5,808 nucleotides of DNA from Methylococcaceae bacterium (GTDB lineage: Bacteria; Pseudomonadota; Gammaproteobacteria; Methylococcales; Methylomonadaceae). Positions 1-5,347 of the stretch are shown one piece after another. A program made the position numbers and the translations under genes. The stretch is from assembly GCA_003155565.1 (NCBI GenBank), contig PMDM01000360.1, positions 1 through 5,808 of the forward strand, in the 5' to 3' direction. Position 1 is the stretch's first letter. The number at the start of each line of letters is the position of its first letter. The notes beneath the pieces are model-generated. The model saw only the letters and a program-made list of their open reading frames with translations, was not told the origin of the DNA and did not search any database.

Positions 1-28
1 CGTGTTCGTTGATAACCAGCTTCAGCCC
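1..28. other. Unassigned left edge
   Basis: These bases precede the palindromic element. One plus-strand frame stays open from the edge through the element, and a minus-strand frame is also open, but neither gives a recognisable peptide in so few codons. They could be the end of a neighbouring gene or intergenic DNA. Confidence 0.3.
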
Positions 29-197
29 GTAGGTTGGGTTAGGCTCGCAAATCGCAACAAGCATAGCGAAACGGGCGTTTGGGCGAGCCGTAACCCAACA
101 TTGGGCGGTAATTTAACTGCAGAGCGTTGGGTTACGACGCGCCCAAAGACCAGTGGTTGTTTTGTCAATGTTGCCATGCGCGTCTAACCCAACCTAC
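29..197. repeat. REP/BIME-like inverted pair of hairpins with GTAG feet
   Basis: The ends are perfect 14-base inverted repeats: GTAGGTTGGGTTAG at 29-42 and its complement at 184-197. Internally the element is two hairpins in opposite orientation. In the left one, 33-48 pairs with 83-99, leaving G90 unpaired. In the right one, 126-142 pairs with 178-193, leaving C135 unpaired, which is the mirror-image position. Each hairpin has the tetranucleotide GTAG at its outer foot (29-32, and CTAC at 194-197), a hallmark of REP sequences processed by RAYT (TnpA-REP) transposases. Between the two hairpins the stem differs at two positions, and both changes are compensated: G43:C88 matches A137:T183, and T45:A86 matches G139:C181. 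The loops are unrelated. It starts 16 bases past the fabI stop, so the right hairpin would be transcribed in the fabI mRNA. A MITE is the alternative reading; no target-site duplication was identified. Confidence 0.75.
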
Positions 198-213
198 ACA
201 TTTCAAACATCCC

Positions 214-996
214 TCAAACCGCCGCCAACCCCGCAATATTGTACCCACAATCAACATAAGTAATTTCTCCAGTAATGCCCGAAGCCAAGTCGGAACACAT
301 GAACGCGGCGGCATTGCCGACTTCTTCTATCGTCACGTTTTTCCGAAGTGGCGCAGCATCCGCCGCTTTATTCAGCATGGCTTTAAAGTCATTAATGCCC
401 GATGCGGCAAGCGTCCTAATAGGGCCTGCTGAAATCGCATTGACGCGCGTACCTTCTGGCCCTAACGCCACTGCCATATAGCGGACATTGGCTTCAAGGC
501 TGGCTTTAGCAACTCCCATGACGTTGTAGTTAGGGATTGCCCGCTCCGCACCAAGGTACGTCAAGGTCAACAAGGAACCGTTACGTCCTGCCATCATCGC
601 CCTGCCCGCTTTCGCTAACGCAGTAAAACTGTATGAACTGACATCATGGGCAATCCTGAAATTTTCGCGGGTGGTGACATCGACATAATCACCGTTCAGC
701 GCATCACGCGGCGCAAAAGCGACCGAATGCACAATACCATCCAAGCCATCCCAATGTTCGCCCAGTTCAGTAAACACCGTGTCGATATGTTCATCAATGC
801 TGACATCGCATTCAATTATGATGTTGGAATTGCACTGCCCAGCCATTTCTTCGACGCGGCTTTGCAGCTTTTCATTCTGGAACGTAAACGCCAGTTCAGC
901 GCCCTCGCGGTGCATGGCTTGCGCGATGCCCCATGCGATAGAGCGGTTGCTCGCCAAGCCCACAATCAAGACCCGTTTGCCCTGCATAAAACCCAT
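214..996 (-). CDS. fabI: Enoyl-[acyl-carrier-protein] reductase (NADH), FabI
   Basis: FabI reduces trans-2-enoyl-ACP to acyl-ACP with NAD(P)H, the last step of each type II fatty-acid elongation cycle, in the cytoplasm. The 260-residue product has nearly the length of the E. coli enzyme (262) and aligns with remembered FabI sequence almost end to end. The N-terminal Rossmann motif runs from Gly13 through SIAWG near 19-23. The catalytic signature [18 protein letters not shown] supplies Tyr147, Tyr157 and Lys164, equivalent to E. coli Tyr146, Tyr156 and Lys163. The [16 protein letters not shown] segment follows near 186-201. The start is ATG at 996 rather than ATG at 1002: the product then begins MGF as in E. 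coli, and the GGGAG ribosome-binding site sits 6 bases upstream, whereas it would abut the other ATG. Residue 93 is Ala where E. coli has Gly; Ala is also native in S. aureus FabI, so this alone does not indicate inhibitor resistance. The gene is divergent from the transporter operon and looks monocistronic at its 5' end. Confidence 0.96.
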   Translation of the reverse strand: MGFMQGKRVLIVGLASNRSIAWGIAQAMHREGAELAFTFQNEKLQSRVEEMAGQCNSNIIIECDVSIDEHIDTVFTELGEHWDGLDGIVHSVAFAPRDALNGDYVDVTTRENFRIAHDVSSYSFTALAKAGRAMMAGRNGSLLTLTYLGAERAIPNYNVMGVAKASLEANVRYMAVALGPEGTRVNAISAGPIRTLAASGINDFKAMLNKAADAAPLRKNVTIEEVGNAAAFMCSDLASGITGEITYVDCGYNIAGLAAV

Positions 997-1002
997 TGTC
1001 AT

Positions 1003-1007
1003 CTCCC
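1003..1007 (-). promoter_or_regulatory. Ribosome-binding site of fabI
   Basis: The minus strand reads GGGAG here, with six bases between it and the ATG at 996 and none before the ATG at 1002. The spacing selects the downstream start and the conserved MGF N-terminus. Confidence 0.7.
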
Positions 1008-1031
1008 GATGTTTTTGTTGTTACAATAGGG

Positions 1032-1060
1032 TTGAAAGTATCTACGACCCGTATTGTGAT
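1032..1060 (+). promoter_or_regulatory. Candidate sigma-70 promoter for the transporter operon
   Basis: TTGAAA (1032-1037, 5 of 6 matches) is followed after 17 bases by TGTGAT (1055-1060, 4 of 6 matches). The predicted start near 1067 would exclude the ATG at 1059 and the TTG at 996 and favour the ATG at 1095. It occupies nearly the same DNA as the candidate fabI promoter. The call rests on pattern match only. Confidence 0.3.
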
Positions 1061-1065
1061 GTCCA
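1037..1065 (-). promoter_or_regulatory. Candidate sigma-70 promoter for fabI
   Basis: Read on the minus strand, TGGACA (1060-1065, 5 of 6 matches to the -35 consensus) is separated by 17 bases from GATACT (1037-1042, 4 of 6 matches to the -10 consensus). Transcription would begin near 1030, giving a leader of about 33 bases. It overlaps the candidate promoter on the other strand. The call rests on pattern match only. Confidence 0.35.
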
Positions 1066-1094
1066 GTCTTTTGTCCAAAGCCTTTTGTAAGAAT

Positions 1095-3221
1095 ATGCCA
1101 TTGTGCAAAATCACGATATTATTTGCCTTGCTATTGACAGCCTGTGATGTCTCGCAGCTCAATAATCCTTATCCTAAGGATCAAGACGGGCAGGCGATTT
1201 TGTACCAATCTTTTGACGAACGCCCCAAGCATTTAGACCCCGCCATTGCTTACAGCGAAAACGAATACGCCTTTATTGCCCAGATTTATGAGCCGCCGTT
1301 CCAATACCATTACCTGAAACGACCTTATCAACTGATACCATTAACGGCAACAAAAATGCCTGATATTCAGTATGTTAACAAGCAAGGCGAAAAACTAGGC
1401 GCTAACGCAGATATTAAAGACATCGTTTTTACCGATTACATCATTGATATAAAGCCTGGTATCCGTTACCAACCACATCCTGCTTTAGCAAAAGCCGCCA
1501 ATAACGATTATGTTTTTCATCATCTAAATGAAAACCAAATTGATACCTTAAGTACGCTCGCCGGTTTCAATGCTACAGGTAGCCGTGAGCTTATTGCTGA
1601 AGATTACATCTACCAGATCAAACGGCTTGCACATCCCAAAACGCAATCGCCGATTGCGGAAATGATGAAAAATTATATCGTTGGCTTTGGCGAGTTTTCT
1701 GAAAAGGTCAAACAGTTACCTAAATCTGCCATCAAAGATGTGCCTATGGCTGGCGTTACGGCAATCAACCGTTATCAATACCGCATTCGTATCAATGGCA
1801 AATATCCCCAATTTATGTACTGGCTAGCCATGACGTTTTTTGCGCCTATGCCCTGGGAGGCTGACGTTTTCTACGATCAGCCCGGCTTAGCGGATAAAAA
1901 CATCACCTTGGACTGGTATCCTATAGGCACGGGGGCTTACTTGTTGTCTGAGAATAATCCGAACCGACGTATGGTGTTGGAAAAAAACCCTAACTTCCAT
2001 TTGGAGACTTATCCTTCTGAGGGCGAACCGGAAGATAAGCACTTAGGTTTGTTGAACGATGCAGGTAAGCCATTGCCTTTTATTGATAAAGTCATTTTTA
2101 CACTGGAAAAGGAAACTATTCCCAGATGGACTAAGTTTTTGCAGGGCTATTTAGATGCGTCAGGGATAGCCTCGGATAGTTTCGATCAAGCGATTCAGTT
2201 TACTGGCGGCAGCGCGGAATTGACGCCTTCAATGCTGGAAAAAAATATACAGCTACAAACCTCTGTTGAGACCTCCATTTTTTACATGGGCTTTAATATG
2301 CTGGATGCAACCGTCGGTGGTTACACGGAACAAGCCAGAAAATTACGGCTAGCGATTTCAATCGCGGTTGATTATGAAGAATTAATCTCAATTTTCAGAA
2401 ACGGACGAGGTATCGCCGGGCAAGGCGTGTTGCCACCCGGTATTTATGGTTATGAGGAAGGCAAGGCCGGAATCAACCCCTATAGTTACGATTGGAAAGA
2501 TAGCAAACCGCAACGTAAGAATATAGCGGTAGCACGGCAGTTGATAAAGGAAGCGGGTTACGATAATGGCATCGACCCCAAAACCCGTGAAGCGTTAATC
2601 CTTTATTTTGACACCACTTCAAGCAGCATTGATGACCGCCCCATGTTTAACTGGTATCGAAAGCAACTTGAAAAACTGGGCATCAAACTGGTTATCAGGG
2701 CAACCGACTACAACCGCTTTCAGGACAAGATTCGGAAAGGTAATGCCCAGATTTATGTCTGGGGCTGGAATGCGGATTATCCTGACCCTGAAAACTTCTT
2801 TTTTCTGCTCTATGGCAGGAATTCCAAGGTTGAATTCGGTGGCGAAAATGCCAGTAACTACCAAAACCCAGCGTTTGACCGTTTATTTGAGGAAATGCGT
2901 AATATGGATAACAGCCCACAACGGTTTCAGTTGATTCAGCAAATGCAGGAAATCGTTCGTCACGATTCACCCTGGATTTTCGGTTTACATCCGAAACAAT
3001 TTTCCCTGTTCCATAGTTGGTTTCTTAACCGTAAAACCCACGTAATCGCTAATAACACCCTAAAATACCAGCGACTAGATACCATCGCCAGAACGCAACA
3101 AAGACAGGCATGGAACCGACCCAATTTTTGGCCTTTGCTGTTGGTTGGCGCGCTGTTCATGCTAATAACTTTCTATGCAGTTAGCACTGTTCGCAGTCGA
3201 GCCAGGAAATCCTTGCAATGA
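1095..3221 (+). CDS. Peptide/nickel-type ABC transporter substrate-binding lipoprotein with C-terminal membrane anchor
   Basis: This is a member of the SBP_bac_5 (DppA/OppA/YejA) family, which binds peptides or other solutes in the periplasm for an ABC importer. From ATG 1095 the product has 708 residues. A short signal peptide ends in lipobox LTAC, with lipidated Cys17 followed by Asp18. Family landmarks are FIAQIYEPPF (60-69), the GTGAY motif (278-282) with a following EKNPNF, KLRLAISIAVDYEEL (416-430), GWNADYPDPENF (557-568) and HDSPWIFGLHP (623-633). Between the IRYQPHP strand and the AEDYIYQIKRLAHP helix (about 130-167) lies an insert of roughly 30-40 residues where typical members have a short loop. 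A C-terminal hydrophobic helix (about 678-697) precedes a basic tail, which is unusual for the family and implies an inner-membrane anchor. In-frame starts at 1059 (ATG) and 996 (TTG) exist, but they only lengthen the n-region, and the latter runs into fabI. The ribosome-binding site is weak. It is translationally coupled to the permease by a 4-base overlap. The substrate is unknown. Confidence 0.9.
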   Translation: MPLCKITILFALLLTACDVSQLNNPYPKDQDGQAILYQSFDERPKHLDPAIAYSENEYAFIAQIYEPPFQYHYLKRPYQLIPLTATKMPDIQYVNKQGEKLGANADIKDIVFTDYIIDIKPGIRYQPHPALAKAANNDYVFHHLNENQIDTLSTLAGFNATGSRELIAEDYIYQIKRLAHPKTQSPIAEMMKNYIVGFGEFSEKVKQLPKSAIKDVPMAGVTAINRYQYRIRINGKYPQFMYWLAMTFFAPMPWEADVFYDQPGLADKNITLDWYPIGTGAYLLSENNPNRRMVLEKNPNFHLETYPSEGEPEDKHLGLLNDAGKPLPFIDKVIFTLEKETIPRWTKFLQGYLDASGIASDSFDQAIQFTGGSAELTPSMLEKNIQLQTSVETSIFYMGFNMLDATVGGYTEQARKLRLAISIAVDYEELISIFRNGRGIAGQGVLPPGIYGYEEGKAGINPYSYDWKDSKPQRKNIAVARQLIKEAGYDNGIDPKTREALILYFDTTSSSIDDRPMFNWYRKQLEKLGIKLVIRATDYNRFQDKIRKGNAQIYVWGWNADYPDPENFFFLLYGRNSKVEFGGENASNYQNPAFDRLFEEMRNMDNSPQRFQLIQQMQEIVRHDSPWIFGLHPKQFSLFHSWFLNRKTHVIANNTLKYQRLDTIARTQQRQAWNRPNFWPLLLVGALFMLITFYAVSTVRSRARKSLQ

Positions 3222-4195
3222 TTAACTACATTATCAGGCGGTTTTTATATGCTATCCCCATTTTAATTGGGGTAAACATTTTGACCTTTGTGCTATTTTT
3301 TATCATCAACAGCCCGGACGACATGGCACGTATGCAGCTAGGGCAAAAACACGTCACCCAGCAAGCAATAGACAACTGGAAACAACAGCATGGCTATGAC
3401 GTGCCGTTGTTATGGAACGAAAAAGCCCAAGCCGCAGAAAAATTGACCAACACTATTTTTTACCAAAAATCGGTTGGCCTGTTTTTGTTCCGCTTTGGCA
3501 CATCGGACAGCGGCAGAAATATCGGCGCTGACATCAAAGAACGCGCTTTGCCCAGCCTGGCTGTGGCCTTACCCACTCTAATCATAGGCTTGATTGCGGA
3601 CATCTGTGTTGCCTTGATGGTAGTGCTGTTTCGGGGCAGCAAGCTGGAGTTGGGGGGGATGATCCTGTGCGTCATCCTGATGTCGGTATCCTCCCTGTTC
3701 TACATCATCGGCGGTCAATTTGTGATTGCCAAAGTGCTGCGGTGGGTACCTATTTCCGGTTATGACGACGGTTTTGCAGCGGTTAAATTTATCATTCTAC
3801 CCGTGTTGATTGGCGTTTTTTCCGGCCTAGGATCAGGCGTACGCTGGTACCGCACTTTATTCCTGGAAGAAGTCGAAAAAGATTATGTCCGCACCGCACG
3901 GGCAAAAGGCCTAACCGAAACCCAAACCCTGTTCCGCCATGTCTTGCCCAATGCCATGATCCCCATTTTAACGGGAGTCGTCGTGGTATTGCCGATGTTG
4001 TTCATGGGCAGCTTAATCATGGAATCGTTTTTCAGTATTCCTGGATTAGGCAGTTACACGATAGATGCCATCAACAGCCAGGATTTTGCGATTGTACGGG
4101 CGATGGTGTTTTTGGGTTCAGTTTTATATGTGATTGGCTTGTTGTTGACCGATATTTCCTATACTTTGGTTGATCCCAGGGTTAGGTTGTCATAA
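3218..4195 (+). CDS. ABC transporter permease, DppB/OppB type
   Basis: This is an inner-membrane permease subunit of a peptide/nickel-type ABC importer (BPD_transp_1 family), with 325 residues, a normal length. The N-terminus MINYIIRRFLYAIPILIGV (TM1, about 9-30) is typical of DppB/OppB. The core starts near 111 and has hydrophobic segments at about 113-137, 146-170, 188-204, 248-268 and 293-313. The cytoplasmic EAA loop that docks onto the ATPase is clear: EEVEKDYVRTARAKG (217-231) continuing to RHVLPNAMIPIL. The C-terminus LVDPRVRLS is the usual family ending, so the gene looks complete. Its ATG overlaps the TGA of the binding-protein gene (ATGA), and AGGA at 3204-3207 could serve as its ribosome-binding site, so the two are one operon. 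The usual partner permease (DppC/OppC) and the two ATPases do not follow; the next gene is convergent. They must be encoded elsewhere or be lost. The substrate is unknown. Confidence 0.93.
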   Translation: MINYIIRRFLYAIPILIGVNILTFVLFFIINSPDDMARMQLGQKHVTQQAIDNWKQQHGYDVPLLWNEKAQAAEKLTNTIFYQKSVGLFLFRFGTSDSGRNIGADIKERALPSLAVALPTLIIGLIADICVALMVVLFRGSKLELGGMILCVILMSVSSLFYIIGGQFVIAKVLRWVPISGYDDGFAAVKFIILPVLIGVFSGLGSGVRWYRTLFLEEVEKDYVRTARAKGLTETQTLFRHVLPNAMIPILTGVVVVLPMLFMGSLIMESFFSIPGLGSYTIDAINSQDFAIVRAMVFLGSVLYVIGLLLTDISYTLVDPRVRLS

Positions 4196-4362
4196 AGCAA
4201 TCAATTTAAATTCAGTTTGAGTTTAGATGCAGTCTTAAATTGTTTAAATTCAAGCGTGTATTTTGGACTTGGTCGTTTTGTTTATTCATATTCACCCAAT
4301 GACATTATAATTCTGCCAATAGAAGTGTTCTAATTAAACCATTTCAAGATGACAGGCGTAAA
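4196..4362. other. Convergent intergenic gap, no clear terminator
   Basis: This is A+T-rich DNA between the stops of the permease and the rlpA-like gene. It contains a direct repeat of TTTAAATTCA (4205-4214 and 4243-4252). I see no stable G+C-rich hairpin followed by a T-run on either strand. The permease frame happens to stay open for 45 codons past its stop, without recognisable sequence. Confidence 0.5.
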
Positions 4363-4887
4363 TTAATCGGCACGCCCTAGATAATCGACTTTAACCCTAG
4401 CCAACCCATTCATACCTATTTTTCTTGCGGCACCCTGTGAGAGGTCAATAATCCTGTTTTTCTTAAACGGCCCCCGGTCATTCACTACCACAACAATTGA
4501 CCGGCCATTGTGTAGGTTGGTCACCCGAACTTTGCTGGGAAGCGGCAGGGTTTTGTGAGCCGCAGAAATGCCTCCAGGCGAAAAACGGGTTCCCATCGCG
4601 GTTTTCGAACCCGACTCCGAACCATACCAGGATGCCATGCCTGTTTCGCTATAGCCTTCGGCGGAGGTCATCGGATGGTAAGTCTTGCCTTTAACTCGAT
4701 AAGAGTGTTTGCTTGCCCGTTTATGATAGCGGTTTAAATGATGGGAGCTGTGATAGGTTTTCGTGCGGGGGACGCTGAATTGAAGTGGTTCCGAAGCACA
4801 GCCACTCAACAGGCTGATCGTCAGTAATACACCATAGATAAATCCAATTTTTGGGTAATTTCTGGAGAAATGAAAATGTTTATACAT
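4363..4887 (-). CDS. rlpA: RlpA-like septal ring lipoprotein, short form without SPOR domain
   Basis: RlpA proteins are outer-membrane lipoproteins with a double-psi beta-barrel; the P. aeruginosa enzyme is a lytic transglycosylase that cuts glycan strands lacking stem peptides. The 174-residue product has a signal peptide ending in LLSGC, with Cys30 followed by Ala31, an outer-membrane type sorting residue. A basic, His/Lys-rich linker (about 40-70) contains the YRVKGKTYHPM lead-in. The barrel follows, with GMASWYG (83-89), ISAAHKTLP (107-115), VRVTNLHNGRS (120-130), VNDRGPF (135-141) and RIIDLS (145-150). The C-terminal SPOR domain that brings typical RlpA to the septum is absent; the protein ends just after the barrel. 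His111 and Asp137 match the reported catalytic His131 and Asp157 of P. aeruginosa RlpA, but the position of Glu120 holds Thr100 (GTRF instead of GERF), so enzymatic activity is doubtful. No good ribosome-binding site precedes the ATG. It is convergent with the permease and appears monocistronic. The domain call is firm; true orthology to RlpA is less sure. Confidence 0.9.
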   Translation of the reverse strand: MYKHFHFSRNYPKIGFIYGVLLTISLLSGCASEPLQFSVPRTKTYHSSHHLNRYHKRASKHSYRVKGKTYHPMTSAEGYSETGMASWYGSESGSKTAMGTRFSPGGISAAHKTLPLPSKVRVTNLHNGRSIVVVVNDRGPFKKNRIIDLSQGAARKIGMNGLARVKVDYLGRAD

Positions 4888-4903
4888 ATTGGACTACGTA
4901 TAA

Positions 4904-4931
4904 ACGATACACGCATTGTCAGATTTTTCAA
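4904..4931 (-). promoter_or_regulatory. Weak candidate promoter for the rlpA-like gene
   Basis: On the minus strand TTGAAA (4926-4931, 5 of 6 matches) is separated by 16 bases from TATCGT (4904-4909, 4 of 6 matches), placing a start shortly before the ATG at 4887. A perfect TATAAT lies further upstream (4961-4966, minus strand) but has no recognisable -35 partner. Both are pattern matches only. Confidence 0.22.
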
Positions 4932-4990
4932 CAGCGGTGTTTCTGGCTAGCGACAAGGGCATTATAAAAAAGGGATTTTTCCAAACACTT

Positions 4991-5092
4991 ATGTCTAGGA
5001 ACATATTCAAAAAAATTGGTGATAAAGCGGATAAAAAAGAAGCCATTATAGTGCACGACATTGAAAAATCCTCAACTTCAGCATTAATTTAA
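4991..5092 (+). CDS. Possible small ORF, 33 residues, unrecognised
   Basis: This is an ATG-to-TAA frame encoding a lysine-rich, charged peptide that begins MSRNIFKKIGDKADKKE, with no signal peptide or membrane segment. The only purine-rich stretch upstream (AAAAAAGGGA, 4967-4976) is too far from the ATG for a normal ribosome-binding site. An open frame of this size is expected by chance in 460 bases. It is listed only because nothing else explains this region. Confidence 0.12.
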   Translation: MSRNIFKKIGDKADKKEAIIVHDIEKSSTSALI

Positions 5093-5125
5093 AACTGCGA
5101 CGCCACAGGGAAAATTTTCAACATT

Positions 5126-5177
5126 AAACGGTAAAATGGATAAAAATTTAGTAAAAGCTTACTCAGACTTACCGTTT
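5126..5177. repeat. Perfect 9-base inverted repeat with a nested palindrome
   Basis: AAACGGTAA (5126-5134) and its exact complement TTACCGTTT (5169-5177) flank 34 bases. Within these, GTAAAAGCTTAC repeats the GTAA/TTAC symmetry around a central HindIII-like AAGCTT. This could be a cruciform or RNA stem, or an operator-like pair of half-sites. It has no T-run and so is not a classical terminator. Confidence 0.4.
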
Positions 5178-5347
5178 CGTGCCAAGATTTAGTTCTATCT
5201 TGCCAACACAAACGACTTAGCTGCGGGCATCGTACCCTTATATTATTAAATGATGATTAAGAAGCTACAGATGATGGATTAGGTTCTTTACGGTTGGGAA
5301 ATGGAAGGTAAATGTGTCAATCAGAGCCGTAGATACTACAATTAATT

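Larger units (their letters stand above)
4888..5347. other. A+T-rich intergenic stretch without a convincing gene
   Basis: This is the region between the start of the rlpA-like gene and the stop of gloB, both on the minus strand. It holds the candidate upstream signals of the rlpA-like gene, a 33-codon plus-strand ORF (4991-5092), a perfect 10-base palindrome GAAAATTTTC (5110-5119) and a 9-base inverted repeat (5126-5177). All longer frames are broken by stops. I recognise no RNA gene, riboswitch or insertion-sequence end. Its size is large for this otherwise compact region, so a small RNA or a decayed gene remains possible. Confidence 0.6.

Noticed and set aside
2..187. Plus-strand open frame of 61 codons at the left edge
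   Set aside because: It lies almost entirely inside the palindromic element and encodes nothing recognisable; palindromic repeats often leave frames open.
996..1094. Longer versions of the binding protein starting at TTG 996 or ATG 1059
   Set aside because: The TTG start would run into the fabI start and place a long segment before the signal peptide. The ATG at 1059 has no ribosome-binding site and overlaps the candidate -10 box. MPLCK followed directly by the hydrophobic core and lipobox is the best signal peptide.
896..1162. Minus-strand frame of 88 codons across the fabI start
   Set aside because: It is out of frame with fabI and overlaps both well-supported genes; it has no domain or signal of its own.
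4196..4330. Permease frame remains open for 45 codons beyond its TAA
   Set aside because: The permease already ends with the normal family C-terminus (VDPRVRLS). The extension has no recognisable sequence, and a run of this length is plausible by chance, so a recent premature stop is not supported.
4509..4519. A GTAGGTTGG match inside the rlpA-like gene, resembling the palindromic element
   Set aside because: The similarity is limited to a few bases, the inverted partner is absent, and it lies in conserved coding sequence (the VTNLHNG region).
5088..5342. One plus-strand frame reading protein-like segments separated by stops at 5190, 5247 and 5280, suggesting a decayed gene
   Set aside because: The number of stops is about what random A+T-rich sequence gives, and none of the fragments matches a family I recognise, so pseudogene status is not supported.
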